This document shows positions 29,542 to 39,761 of a DNA stretch of 64,000 nt, piece after piece. The notes under the pieces were generated by a model. The model saw nothing but the letters and a program-made list of their open reading frames with translations, had not been told where the DNA came from and did no database searches. The stretch's first letter is position 1. Each line of letters starts with the position of its first letter. The position numbers and the translations under genes were made by a program. Source of the DNA: Sphingomonas palustris (GTDB taxonomy: Bacteria > Pseudomonadota > Alphaproteobacteria > Sphingomonadales > Sphingomonadaceae); assembly GCA_026225215.1 (NCBI GenBank), contig JAMFSI010000031.1:1-64000 (forward strand), written 5' to 3'.

Positions 29542-31107
29542 ATGCCCAGTACCGCCATCAACAACCAGCTATCGGCCGCCGCCCGCGATCCACATTTGTT
29601 GCAGGCGGCGCTGGCTCTCCATCAGAACCGATTGGGCGACGCCGAGCCGCTGTTGCGGCAGCATCTTAAGGCCAACCCCTGCGACGTTGCCGCGATCCGC
29701 ATGCTGGCCGAACTGGCCGCGCGCATTGGTCGGACGCAGGATGCCGAGACCTTGCTGCGCCGCGCGCTGGAGCTTGCTCCCGATTTCGGCGCGGCGCGGG
29801 TCCATCTGGCCACCGTGCTTTATCACAGGAACCAGCCGATCGAGGCGCTGGCGCAGCTCGATCGGCTGGAGTTGGGGCGCGACGACGATAATCCCAACTT
29901 GCGCGCCGCAGTATTCAACCGGTTGGGCGAGTTCGAACAGGCCCTCGCGCTTTACGAAGCGACTCTGGCCAAGCATCCCCGTAGCGCCAAGGTTTGGCTA
30001 TCCTACGGCCATGTCCTGAAAACAGTGGGTCGTCTGGAAGACGGCGTTGCCGCCTATCGCTGCACGCTGGAGCTCGAACCAGGCCATGGCGAGGCTTGGT
30101 GGTCGATGGCCAATCTGAAGACGGTCGCCTTCACCGAGGCCGACCGCGCTGCGATGGCGCAAGCGTTGGCCAGCAGCGATCTCCCCGCCGAAGATCGCTT
30201 TCACCTCGAATTCGCGCTGGGCAAGGCCTGGGAAGATGCGGGCGATCCGGTCCGGGCCTTTGCCTGCTACGCCGATGGCAATGCCCACCGCCGCGCGCTG
30301 ATCCACTATGATGCCGATGAAACCACCCGCCGCGTGGACCGCATGATCACCGCTTTCGATAAGGGTTATTATGCCACGCAACAGGGTTCGGGCTTCGCCG
30401 CCTCCGATCCGATCTTTATCGTTGGTCTGCCCCGCTCGGGATCGACGCTGATCGAGCAGATACTGGCTAGCCACAGCCAGATCGAGGCGATCGCCGAGCT
30501 ACCGGATATTCCAGAATTATGGACAAAGCTAGGCGAGAGCGGCATCGCTGCGCTGGGTGACGGGCAACGGGGCGGCCTCGGCAAGGAATATCTGCAAAGG
30601 GTGGCCCCGCAGCGCAAGACCGCCCGCCCTTATTTCATCGACAAGCTACCGAACAACTGGCTTTATGTCGGCTTTATCAAGGCGATCCTGCCCAAGGCCC
30701 GCATTATAGATGCCCGGCGCCATCCCCTATCTGCTGGATTTGCCAATTTCCGTCAGCATTTCGCCCGCGGCCAGCATTTCACTTACGACCTGACCGATAT
30801 CGGCCGATATTACCGCGATTATCTGCGGTTGATGGATCATTTCGACGCCACCCTGCCGGGTGCGATTCACCGCGTCGAATACGAACGCATGGTCGAAGAC
30901 AGCGAGCGCGAAATCCGCAGCCTGCTCGCTGCGCTCGACTTGCCCTTCGAAGAATCCTGCCTGCAGTTCTACGCCAACGACCGCCCTGTCCGCACCCCCT
31001 CCGCGCAACAAGTCCGTTCCGCCATCTATCGCCAGGGGACCGAAAATTGGCAGCCCTTTGCGCAATGGCTGGGCCCGTTGCGTGAGGCGCTGGGCGAGCC
31101 GACTTAA
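29542..31107 (+). CDS. Tetratricopeptide-repeat sulfotransferase
   Basis: TPR N-term half; FIVGLPRSGSTLIEQILASHSQIEAIAELPDIPEL PAPS loop. Confidence 0.93.
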   Translation: MPSTAINNQLSAAARDPHLLQAALALHQNRLGDAEPLLRQHLKANPCDVAAIRMLAELAARIGRTQDAETLLRRALELAPDFGAARVHLATVLYHRNQPIEALAQLDRLELGRDDDNPNLRAAVFNRLGEFEQALALYEATLAKHPRSAKVWLSYGHVLKTVGRLEDGVAAYRCTLELEPGHGEAWWSMANLKTVAFTEADRAAMAQALASSDLPAEDRFHLEFALGKAWEDAGDPVRAFACYADGNAHRRALIHYDADETTRRVDRMITAFDKGYYATQQGSGFAASDPIFIVGLPRSGSTLIEQILASHSQIEAIAELPDIPELWTKLGESGIAALGDGQRGGLGKEYLQRVAPQRKTARPYFIDKLPNNWLYVGFIKAILPKARIIDARRHPLSAGFANFRQHFARGQHFTYDLTDIGRYYRDYLRLMDHFDATLPGAIHRVEYERMVEDSEREIRSLLAALDLPFEESCLQFYANDRPVRTPSAQQVRSAIYRQGTENWQPFAQWLGPLREALGEPT

Positions 31108-31232
31108 GCAACTACCGGGTGACCCGCATATCGGGGCGGGAAATGCCGGGATGATCCCAAATGGGAATAGCCTTGCTGGCGTTCCTGTGGTGTCGTCGCG
31201 GCTACACCAGAATAGCAAGGGATAGGCAGAGC

Positions 31233-32039
31233 ATGGATTTGGCACTCAAGGGCAGGCGCGTGCTCGTCACCGGCAGCAGCAGCGGCATTGGCGAAGCCAT
31301 CGTCCATATGCTGGCCGACGAAGGCGCCGCGGTGGTTGTCCATGGCCGCAACCGTGAGCGGGCAGAGAAGGTCGCCAAGGAGATCAACGCAGTCGGTGTA
31401 GCGATCGGCGAGCTGGCCACCGATGAACTGGTGGCCTCGGTGCATGCCGAAGCGACGGCGGCTTTGAGTGGCAACATCGAGATTCTGATCAACAATGCCG
31501 GCGGCAACGCGGCGGGAAATACCTCGAAATCGCCTGCCGACATCAGCATCGACGATTTCATAGCCAATTATCGCGCCAATACGCTTGGTGCGGTGCGGCT
31601 GTGTCAGCTTTGCGTGCCGGATATGGTCGCCGCCAAATTCGGGCGGATCATCAATGTCTCCAGCGCGGTCGCGGTTCAGCCCAACAATATGGGCGCCGAT
31701 TATTCGGCAGCCAAGGCGGCGCTGAACAATTTTACCGTCAGTCTGGCAGGATCGCTCAAGGGCGTGGGTGTCACCGCCAACATCCTGTCCCCCGGCATTA
31801 TCATGGTCGACGGCCTGCTGCGCAGTGGCCGGCAGCGGTTCGGCGATCCCGATATGAGTTTCCAGGAAGTCAGCGACCGTTTCGCCTCCGAAAAAGTATT
31901 CGACATGCCACCGGTGGGCCGGGTCGGCATGCCACGCGAACTGGCGATGGTCGCCTGCATGCTCGCCAGCCCGTTGCAGGGCTTTATCACCGGCGCCAAT
32001 TATCGCGTCGATGGCGGGCAAGTCCGCAGCCTGAACTAA
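31233..32039 (+). CDS. SDR-family oxidoreductase
   Basis: VLVTGSSSGIGEAIVHMLADEGA, NNAGG, DYSAAKAAL. Confidence 0.93.
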   Translation: MDLALKGRRVLVTGSSSGIGEAIVHMLADEGAAVVVHGRNRERAEKVAKEINAVGVAIGELATDELVASVHAEATAALSGNIEILINNAGGNAAGNTSKSPADISIDDFIANYRANTLGAVRLCQLCVPDMVAAKFGRIINVSSAVAVQPNNMGADYSAAKAALNNFTVSLAGSLKGVGVTANILSPGIIMVDGLLRSGRQRFGDPDMSFQEVSDRFASEKVFDMPPVGRVGMPRELAMVACMLASPLQGFITGANYRVDGGQVRSLN

Positions 32040-32084
32040 ACAACATAAGGGCATCAGCCCGCCATATTGGGAAGAGGCATCATC

Positions 32085-33137
32085 ATGTCGAAAGAGAAAT
32101 ATCGCGTCATCCAGTGGGCCACCGGCACCGTCGGCAGCGCCGCGCTCAAATATTTCATCGAAAACCCGGTGACCGAACTGGTCGGGCTCTACGTCACCAA
32201 TCCTGATAAAGTCGGCAAGGATGCCGGCGATCTGGTCGGGCTGGCCAAGACCGGGGTAATGGCGACCGATGACGTCGAGGTGCTGCTGGCGATCGATGCC
32301 GATTGCGTGCTGTTTTCTCCCGCCCAGGCACCCGGAAATCTCGATATCATCTGCCGTATGCTCGCTGCGGGCACGAATGTCGTCTCGCCGGCGGGCCCGT
32401 TCCTGCCCAATAAATGGTATCCGGACGAAACCGCGAAGATCGAAGCGGCCTGCGCCGAAGGAAAGAGCTCCTTTCATGGCTGCGGCGTACACCCCGGCTT
32501 TTCCGGCGACATCCTGCCGATCACCTTGTCGCGATTGATGAACCGCGTCGATTGCATCGAGGTGTCCGAGATCATCGACAAGGTTCGCAACCCGATGATC
32601 TATACCGAGATGATGGGCTTCGGGCTCGATCCCGAGGAACTGCTCGCCAATCCACGGCGCTCGCCTGAGACGTACAAAGCTTTCTATTCGTCGATGGCGA
32701 TGATCGCCGAGAGCCTGGGCAAGGAGATCGAGAAGGTCACGGTCCGGTTCGAGGTCTCGAAGGCGAAGAAGGACATCAAGCACCTCTACGGCGAAGTGAA
32801 GGCTGGGACTGTCGGCGGCCAGCATTATGAATGGACCGCCTGGTCCGAAGGCGCCCCGTTGATCGTCTATCACTTCTATTGGCAGCTCGGCGAAGACCTC
32901 GACCCACTATGGCAGGAAGGCGAAGCGCGCTACCGCGTCGTCATCAAGGGCGATCCACCACTCGAATGCAATCTGATGGGCGGCAAGGATGCCGATGGCC
33001 GCCATCCGTTCCTCGGGCTGCCCTGGACCGGGCTGGTCGGCTGCACCGTCGTCCCACAGATATGCGATGCCGCGCCGGGGATCATCAGCCATCTCGATCT
33101 GGGTGTGGTTCAGCCGAGGGGGTTGGTGCGCAGGTAA
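32085..33137 (+). CDS. Dihydrodipicolinate reductase-like NAD(P)-binding protein
   Basis: YRVIQWATGTVGSAALKYFIENPVTELVGLYVTNPDKVGKDAGDLVG. Confidence 0.85.
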   Translation: MSKEKYRVIQWATGTVGSAALKYFIENPVTELVGLYVTNPDKVGKDAGDLVGLAKTGVMATDDVEVLLAIDADCVLFSPAQAPGNLDIICRMLAAGTNVVSPAGPFLPNKWYPDETAKIEAACAEGKSSFHGCGVHPGFSGDILPITLSRLMNRVDCIEVSEIIDKVRNPMIYTEMMGFGLDPEELLANPRRSPETYKAFYSSMAMIAESLGKEIEKVTVRFEVSKAKKDIKHLYGEVKAGTVGGQHYEWTAWSEGAPLIVYHFYWQLGEDLDPLWQEGEARYRVVIKGDPPLECNLMGGKDADGRHPFLGLPWTGLVGCTVVPQICDAAPGIISHLDLGVVQPRGLVRR

Positions 33138-33214
33138 GCGGGCGATCTCTCAAGCGGGCAGCGTAATATGTGAATCACGCGCCCGCTCTCAGTTTCTGTT
33201 GCCGCATCGTTTGT

Positions 33215-33252
33215 CGTCAAAAACCGGTACCCACTTTTTGGCGCGATGCGCT
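33215..33252. repeat. Possible dispersed alphaproteobacterial intergenic repeat (aaaaccggtacccactttttggcgcgatgc)
   Basis: Motif recognised from memory as a widespread alphaproteobacterial intergenic sequence; one copy noticed here, in a convergent gap. Confidence 0.4.
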
Positions 33253-34000
33253 AGCTGTTGGTACCCACCGTCCAGGTGGCGCTGATTATGCCGGCGTGCC
33301 GCGCCAGATGATCGGCAATAAGGTCGAGATCGACCGGATTGGCGCTGCTGGGCACAAGCTCGGCGGCCAGTTCTACCGTGGTTTCGCTCTCCGATAATGT
33401 TTCGATATCGCGGATCGGGTAATGCAGCCGCTCCAGCTCTTCGAACAATTGATCGCGGGCCAGCGAAACCAGTTCGGGCGGGCAGATCACATGAACGCGG
33501 TAGACCGCCTCGGTGCCCTCGGGTGAAATCGGGCTGCGATTGACGAAATGGACCAGTGGCCGCAGCAGCGTATTGCCGGCGAGGATGAAGGCGGCGACCA
33601 GTACCGCTTCGGCCAGCCGCCGACCGCCGGCAAATGACCCTACCGCCGCTGACGCCCAGAGCGTTGCCGCAGTATTGAGCCCACGGACCTGCGCGCCCTC
33701 CTTCATGATCACCCCTGCGCCCAGAAAACCGATGCCCGAGACGATGTAGGAAATCACGCGGACACCGCCGTCGGCACCGCCCGTGCGCAGGCCGAGATCC
33801 ACGAAAGCCGCAGCCCCCACCGCCACCAGGACATTGGTCCTGAGCCCGGCGGTGCGCTGGCGCCACTGCCGCTCCAGGCCGATCGCGGCGCCCAGCACAA
33901 AGGCGGTCGAAAGACAGATGAAACTGACGAGGAGCGCGCCGGGGTCGAAGGTGAATGTCGAGGTGTCCACGCAATCATCTCCCAGCTTCGCGGCACGCAC
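33251..34000 (-). CDS. MgtC/SapB-family membrane protein (start may be GTG near 33970)
   Basis: LSTAFVLGAAIGLERQWRQRTAGLRTNVLVAVGAAAFV...GIGFLGAGVIMKEGAQVRGLNTAATLWASAAVG. Confidence 0.93.
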   Translation of the reverse strand: MRAAKLGDDCVDTSTFTFDPGALLVSFICLSTAFVLGAAIGLERQWRQRTAGLRTNVLVAVGAAAFVDLGLRTGGADGGVRVISYIVSGIGFLGAGVIMKEGAQVRGLNTAATLWASAAVGSFAGGRRLAEAVLVAAFILAGNTLLRPLVHFVNRSPISPEGTEAVYRVHVICPPELVSLARDQLFEELERLHYPIRDIETLSESETTVELAAELVPSSANPVDLDLIADHLARHAGIISATWTVGTNS

Positions 34001-34130
34001 CTATCCCCTGTTGGCTGGCCCCTGTCAAAGTCGCAAATCGGCAAAGGACGGCTTGTAATAAGCGGCGAAAAGCCTCACTCCATCATCAAGTTCTGGGCAT
34101 GAATCCCGCGAGCAAAAGAGCATCGTCGTC

Positions 34131-34970
34131 ATGGTCCTAGCCCCGTCCCGCGCCGCGCTCCGCCATCTCGGGCAACCCGATGTCATGCCGCTGGGCACGC
34201 TCCATGAAGAGGGCCCGATCGTGGTGCGGGCGCGGGTGCTCGGCGCGCGGATCGATACCCATGCGCTGATCGACAATGGCGCCATCGGTGATCTCGCCCG
34301 CGCCGCCGGGCTCAGCTTCGTGTTCCGCTATGGCGCCGTCGTCACCTTTGGCGCAGCGCAAGCCGGCATCGACGAATTCGATGCGGCGCTGTTGCCGCAT
34401 GTGGTCGAGCCGGTGTCGGGCGGGGATGTCGAGTCGGCCGATGTCGCCTTCCACCGGCAGGCGAGCGACAAGATCGGCACCGATGGCCAGATCCTGCTCG
34501 CCGACACCAGCGAAGCGCGATTGCTGCTCGTGGCGATCGTCCTCGCACGCAGTGTCGGCCTGTCGCGCGATGAGGATCTGGTGTCCGAAGCCTTCGATCA
34601 GATCGCCCCGCTGGTCACCGAATTGCGCCAGACCGGCAATATCAGTTTCCCGATCCGGCAGGCGATGCGGATGGTCGGCGAAGTGCTCGGTGCGCGGCAT
34701 CGGGTGATGGGCACGGTGCAGGCCGATGAACGCCCTGACGTGCTCTGGGACAATCCCGAACTCGACCGGCTCTACGCCCGGCTTGAGGCCGAATATGAAC
34801 TCGACGACCGCGCCGAGGTACTCGAGCATAAATTCGTTGCGCTGGGCGATTTCGCTGAGGTGCTGCTCGACATCGTTCAGGTCAAGCGTGCTTTCCGGCT
34901 GGAACTCGCGGTGATCGCGCTGATCGCTTTTGAAATCCTGCTGGCGCTCGTCAGCATGGCGCATCGTTAA
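34131..34970 (+). CDS. RMD1/DUF155-family protein
   Basis: FVFRYGAVVTFG...LVTELRQTGNISFPIRQAMRMVGEVLGARHRVMG...DRPDVLWDNPELDRLYARLEAEYELDDRAEVLEHKF, C-terminal TM. Confidence 0.85.
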   Translation: MVLAPSRAALRHLGQPDVMPLGTLHEEGPIVVRARVLGARIDTHALIDNGAIGDLARAAGLSFVFRYGAVVTFGAAQAGIDEFDAALLPHVVEPVSGGDVESADVAFHRQASDKIGTDGQILLADTSEARLLLVAIVLARSVGLSRDEDLVSEAFDQIAPLVTELRQTGNISFPIRQAMRMVGEVLGARHRVMGTVQADERPDVLWDNPELDRLYARLEAEYELDDRAEVLEHKFVALGDFAEVLLDIVQVKRAFRLELAVIALIAFEILLALVSMAHR

Positions 34971-34988
34971 GACCAGAATAGCGCAGCT

Positions 34989-35600
34989 TCAGCCTCCGCC
35001 TGGCCTGACAGCAAACAACGGCAATTCGGCTAAGGCGGGGCCTAGCTCGCGGCTATGCTGCGGCCCGCCGGGAATATCGGCGGCATCGACCGCCATCGCT
35101 GCACAATAGCTGGAATCAAAGCCATCGCGTAGTTCGACCGGCTCCTGGAAGCCGACGCGCTGGATGGGAACGCCGGTCTGCCTGGCCCAGCGATTGAGGG
35201 CTGCCTCGGCCTCGCTGGCGATGATGAAGCAGGTGCGATGCCCGGCAAGGTCGCTGGCGTGCTGAAACGGCGCGTCGGTGCGCACCAGCAAAACTTGCCG
35301 GCTGACCACGACCGGTTGCCCAGCTTGCAACTTTGCCGCCGGCGAGACGACGGCGAGTTCGGCGGAACTCAGCACCGCCAGCCTATCGTTATGGGCATCG
35401 CGCAGATCATCGATGCGGCGGTAGGGACGAAAGGCAATCCCGCCTCTCTCCTTGTCTGCAGCTTGGCGGCACAAATCGACCGCCACGCCGCGCCATACGC
35501 CGTCATCACCCCGCTCGGCGATGCCCGGCCGCTCGACTGCACCGCAGCGCAGCGGTGCCGGTGCCGCTGCCGACGCTAACGCCAGCAATACCGCGATCAT
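34989..35600 (-). CDS. Periplasmic substrate-binding-like protein (SBP family 3)
   Basis: LRCGAVERPGIAERGDDGVWRGVAVDLCRQAADKERGGIAFRPYRR...ADEAEAALNRWARQ. Confidence 0.7.
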   Translation of the reverse strand: MIAVLLALASAAAPAPLRCGAVERPGIAERGDDGVWRGVAVDLCRQAADKERGGIAFRPYRRIDDLRDAHNDRLAVLSSAELAVVSPAAKLQAGQPVVVSRQVLLVRTDAPFQHASDLAGHRTCFIIASEAEAALNRWARQTGVPIQRVGFQEPVELRDGFDSSYCAAMAVDAADIPGGPQHSRELGPALAELPLFAVRPGGG

Positions 35601-37729
35601 GGCGCCGGGCTGTTATAGTCGGGCAGCGTGCCTGGCAACGAGTTGAAATGTGCAGGCGGGGCGGAACGTCGGCCCAGGCGCAAATCCTCCGGCGTCACAC
35701 CGATCGCTGCGCAGCCCTTGCCGTCGTAATGCGGGAGCGCCGTCAGCAATTGATCAGGGATCGTCGCGTAAGCGCCGGGCAGCGGCGGAGCGCTGCCCGC
35801 CAGTCGCGCCGGATCAAAGCCGGAGATCAGGCTGTCGGTGATCGGCGAATTGATGTCGCGCGGTCCGAGATGCGTCTGATGAAAGCCGGCGGGGCCGAAT
35901 TTGTTGAACTCGGGGCTATCACCCTTGATCAGCGCATCCTTTTCCTCGGGCAGGCTGGCGAGCGCGGGCAGGCCGAACACATCCTCGATCGTCTCGATCA
36001 CCGCATTGTGGTCGCCCTCGGCGTGCGACACCGCATGCGCGCGGGCATAAGGCGAAATCAGCAGCAGCGGCACGCGTATCCCACGCGACAGCGGCAAGCC
36101 GTCGGGTCCGTAGGACAGGATGCGCGGTGGGACATGATCGTAAAAGCCGTCCGATTCATCGTAAGTGATGACCACCGCGCTTTGCGCCCACAGCGCCGGA
36201 TTGGCGGCGATGGCATTGATTACCCGAGCAGCCATCGCCTCGCTGATCTGGTGATCGGCATAGGCAGGATGATCATCATCGCCGCTTTTGACGACATGGA
36301 TTGCGTTGATGTCGCGATCGGTCAGTTCTGCGGGGAAATGCGGGTTCTGGATCGGGGTCTGCAAATTGGCGATATTGCCGAAGCCACCGCGAATATAGAT
36401 GATGCCACCCTCAGCGGGCAGCTTGCCGGCGGCGATATCATCGAAGAAATCGCCCTCGCCGCGCAAGGATTCTTTGGTTTTGTCGTTGTCGGCGAGATAG
36501 CCGAAATATTGCGGCCCCTCGTGATGCGCGACGAAATTGTCATGCGTGGCGAGGCCCGGCGGATCGCTCGGCTCGTGGTCATAGCCGTTCTGGTACCAGC
36601 GCCAGGCGACAGGGGCATTGCCGGTAGCGGCGATCGTGGGGATATCGCGCTGGATATCGGCCTCGTTGGTGGCGGCATGGCGATCCCCAGCGAGCATCGC
36701 GCTGATACCCGTACCCATCGCGGTGAGCGGCACCGTGGCAAAGGTCAGATTGGTCGAAATATTATAGCCCTTGCCATTCTTATTGGCGGCGTAGCTTTCC
36801 TTGGGTGACGTCGGATCGCGATCGGCATCGGCATTGGGATCGAATTGCGAGCCCCAATAGGGATTGGGGTCGCCAGTCAGCGGCACACCCTGCGTCGTGC
36901 CGCTGCCGGTATAAGGATCATACTGAACCTTGCCTGCCATCGCCTTGGTTTCGCCGGTGGCGCCATGCTTCACCCATTGGGTTTCGCCGGCCTGCCCCGC
37001 GATCATGGCGATGGCGTTAGGCGTGGACGGCGTGTCCTCGGTGGCGAAGATATTGTCGAACAGGGTGAAGCGGCTGGCGTAGCGCCAGAAGAACGGGATG
37101 GTGTCGCAATCGATGTAGGACATCACAAGATTGGCGCGCTGGCGCCCGGCGGCGATATCGTCGGGAGTCTTGACCGGCCCGGTGTGGCCGTCGAATTCGG
37201 TCTGGGCAAAGCCGTCCATGCGCGCGGTGCCGTCGATCACGTTGATCTTGCGCGCCAGCGACTCATGTCCGTGATCGGCGCTGTCGATCACCGTGGCGTT
37301 CTGCTCAGGACCGAGCCGGAACGGATGTACGGTGATCTTTGCGCCACTGGCGCTGTCGGTATAGCTTTGTTCGAAACCCGGCGTGGCATTCGCGTCGCGC
37401 GACTGGCCGTTGGCGGAGAACAAGCCGTTGGCACCGGGGAAGGTGCCATATTCGTGATCGAAGCTCTCGTTTTCGTTGAAGATCACGAAGACATATTTGA
37501 TCCGTTTGCGCAGCAGCGCGATCATTTCGGCGCGCGGCAACGGCTTGGTGGCGGAAGGATCGCTCGCATAAGGCGCGATCTCGGGGTCCTGCGCGGGCGG
37601 TTGCGCGGAAACCGGCGGGGCGGGAACAGGCTCGCCACCATGAGGCGCGGCGGCGGCTCCGCTGGCACCGGCCAGCAGTGAAACGAACAGGGATGAGGTG
37701 GCGATAGTTGTCAGGAGAATCAGGCGCAT
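35597..37729 (-). CDS. Phosphoesterase / phospholipase C-like (alkaline phosphatase superfamily)
   Basis: VFVIFNENESFDHEYGTFPGANGLF and DESDGFYDHVPP; start at MRLILLTTIATSS. Confidence 0.9.
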   Translation of the reverse strand: MRLILLTTIATSSLFVSLLAGASGAAAAPHGGEPVPAPPVSAQPPAQDPEIAPYASDPSATKPLPRAEMIALLRKRIKYVFVIFNENESFDHEYGTFPGANGLFSANGQSRDANATPGFEQSYTDSASGAKITVHPFRLGPEQNATVIDSADHGHESLARKINVIDGTARMDGFAQTEFDGHTGPVKTPDDIAAGRQRANLVMSYIDCDTIPFFWRYASRFTLFDNIFATEDTPSTPNAIAMIAGQAGETQWVKHGATGETKAMAGKVQYDPYTGSGTTQGVPLTGDPNPYWGSQFDPNADADRDPTSPKESYAANKNGKGYNISTNLTFATVPLTAMGTGISAMLAGDRHAATNEADIQRDIPTIAATGNAPVAWRWYQNGYDHEPSDPPGLATHDNFVAHHEGPQYFGYLADNDKTKESLRGEGDFFDDIAAGKLPAEGGIIYIRGGFGNIANLQTPIQNPHFPAELTDRDINAIHVVKSGDDDHPAYADHQISEAMAARVINAIAANPALWAQSAVVITYDESDGFYDHVPPRILSYGPDGLPLSRGIRVPLLLISPYARAHAVSHAEGDHNAVIETIEDVFGLPALASLPEEKDALIKGDSPEFNKFGPAGFHQTHLGPRDINSPITDSLISGFDPARLAGSAPPLPGAYATIPDQLLTALPHYDGKGCAAIGVTPEDLRLGRRSAPPAHFNSLPGTLPDYNSPAP

Positions 37730-37908
37730 GGGATTTCCTAGCAATGAACCATGACACTTATTGGTAAGTGTGTCGGCGATCGATAGATCGATTTCCACAT
37801 CCGCTGCAAAGCGATTTCGATAGAACAGGAATCACAGACCGGGATATGGTGAAAACAGCGCGGGCGCAGGCAAGCGACAACGCGATCTGGGAAAGAGGGA
37901 ACATAGTC

Positions 37909-38343
37909 ATGCCAGGCACCGTAAATTCGGTCAGCATTTTCGTGCCGATGCTGGTCGTCATCGCGCTGACATTCGTCGCTTTCGTCCGCATGGCGATGAT
38001 GCGGCAATTCGCGGTCAAAGCCGGCCAGGACCCCAATTATTATAAGGCCCAGCTCGGCACGCCCGAACCTGAGGCGACGGTTGCTGCCGTGCGCCACTAC
38101 AGCAACCTGCTTGAACTCCCGACGATCTTCTACGCCGCTTGTGTAACGGCTTTCGTGCTGCAGGCGGTGACCGGCTGGACATTGGCCTTGGCCTGGGTCT
38201 TCGTCGCTGCGCGTTTGCTGCAGAGCTTTGTGCATCTTTCCTACAACAACCCCGCGCATCGCGGGCTGGGTTTCGTGCTGGGTGTGCTCAGCCTTTTAGC
38301 CTTGTGGGTGAACCTCGCGCTGGCCATATTCGCCCGGCTATGA
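37909..38343 (+). CDS. MAPEG-family membrane protein
   Basis: IFVPMLVVIALTFVAFVRMAMMR...HYSNLLELPTIFYAACVTAFVL...ARLLQSFVHLSYNNPAHRG. Confidence 0.88.
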   Translation: MPGTVNSVSIFVPMLVVIALTFVAFVRMAMMRQFAVKAGQDPNYYKAQLGTPEPEATVAAVRHYSNLLELPTIFYAACVTAFVLQAVTGWTLALAWVFVAARLLQSFVHLSYNNPAHRGLGFVLGVLSLLALWVNLALAIFARL

Positions 38344-38484
38344 GCCTGGCTCTCAAGCCGGAGAAAACCCGTAGGGGACACCGTTTCTGCGTAGCCAGTC
38401 ATTGGCAACCTGCCGAACCGGCTTATTCTGCTGGCCAGGAAACCCGCATGGCGCGAACCGGCGCCAGCGACAGAAGGAGCAATT

Positions 38485-39732
38485 GTGGCCCGCATATTGA
38501 TCGCCAATGCCACGATATTCGATGCGACCGGCGCCGCGCCTTTTGCCGGCGATGTACTGGTCGATGGCAACCGCATCGCCACGGTAACGGCTGCCGGATC
38601 GGGTCCGGCGCCGACTGCCGATCGGGTGATCGACGCCGCCGGCAAATTCCTGATACCGGGTATGACCGAGGGCCATGCTCATCTCTCCTTCGAGAACGTC
38701 ACCGCGACCGAAAACCTGATCACCCCGACCGCCGCCGCGCAGGCTTTTGCCACCGCGCGGGGTGCCAAGGCGCTGATCGATGCCGGCTTCACCAGCGCTT
38801 ATGGTGCGTCCGAAGCCAAGATGGGGCTGGGCGTTGCGGTACGCGATGAAGTCAATGCCGGGCGCTTGCCCGGGCCACGTATCCGCGCCGCCGGCCTGGA
38901 AATTTCGGTGACCGGGGCGATGGGCGATGAAAGCCGCGATCATAATCCGCGCATCGGTCCGTCGCTGATTATCGATGGCCCGCAGGAAATGCGCAAGGCC
39001 GTGCGGCTATGCGCGCGCGAGGGCTGCGACAATATCAAGCTCGATGTCTCGGGCGATCCCTTTTATCCCGGCACGCCCGCGGTATCGACGCCGATGGGCT
39101 TCGACGAGATCAAGATGGCGGCGGATACCGCGCATGCCTATGGCAAGAAGATCAATGCTCATACCCGCTCGATCGAGGGCTCCAAGGCTTGCATCCGTGC
39201 CGGGGTCGATGGCCTGTTCCACTGCGAATATGCCGACGAAGAACTGTTCGACCTGATGGAGGAAGCGCGCGGCCGCATCTTTGTCGTGCCCACGGTCGAT
39301 CTGTTTCATCAGATGGTCGGCGGTGGGGCATCGGCCTGGGGCATCAGTCCGGAAGTTGCCGGCTATATGGGCATTCCCGCCTTGCTCGAGGCCTCGATCG
39401 CCACCCATAGCGAATTGCGCAAGCGCGGCGTACGCCATCTGATCGGCGGCGATTACGGCTTCGCTTGGAGCGCGCATGGCCTGCAGGCGCGGGACTTGCG
39501 CTATTTCATCGATTACTATGGTTACAGCCCGGCGGAAGCCCTGATCTGCGCCACTCGCAACGGCGGTCTGGCCATGCGCGAGGAAGGCGATCTCGGCACG
39601 CTGGAAGCAGGCAAGCTTGCCGATCTGGTGCTGGTCGATGGTGACGTTCTCGCCAATGTCGATCTGCTGACCGATCCCGCCCGGATCAGCCTCGTCATGA
39701 AAGACGGCGCGATTCACTCGGAAAATTTCTAG
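38485..39732 (+). CDS. Metal-dependent amidohydrolase (imidazolonepropionase-like)
   Basis: GTG start; FLIPGMTEGHAHLSFEN, KINAHTRSIEGSKACIRAGVDGLFHCEYADEEL, EEGDLGTLEAGKLADLVLVDGD. Confidence 0.93.
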   Translation: MARILIANATIFDATGAAPFAGDVLVDGNRIATVTAAGSGPAPTADRVIDAAGKFLIPGMTEGHAHLSFENVTATENLITPTAAAQAFATARGAKALIDAGFTSAYGASEAKMGLGVAVRDEVNAGRLPGPRIRAAGLEISVTGAMGDESRDHNPRIGPSLIIDGPQEMRKAVRLCAREGCDNIKLDVSGDPFYPGTPAVSTPMGFDEIKMAADTAHAYGKKINAHTRSIEGSKACIRAGVDGLFHCEYADEELFDLMEEARGRIFVVPTVDLFHQMVGGGASAWGISPEVAGYMGIPALLEASIATHSELRKRGVRHLIGGDYGFAWSAHGLQARDLRYFIDYYGYSPAEALICATRNGGLAMREEGDLGTLEAGKLADLVLVDGDVLANVDLLTDPARISLVMKDGAIHSENF

Positions 39733-39761
39733 ACATACCGCTTCAAGGAAAGGTTCACGCC

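Noticed and set aside
31104-32873. 589-aa minus-strand ORF
   Set aside because: Antisense to well-supported SDR (31233-32039) and DapB-like (32085-33137) genes; low-complexity His/Arg/Gly/Asp composition typical of high-GC shadow ORFs
33251-34000. Functional link between MgtC-family protein and the N-ATPase (MgtC is known to inhibit F-ATPase in Salmonella)
   Set aside because: Genes are about 23 kb apart with unrelated genes between; no sequence evidence for a link
35333-36808. 491-aa plus-strand ORF
   Set aside because: Antisense to the phosphoesterase gene, which has clear catalytic motifs
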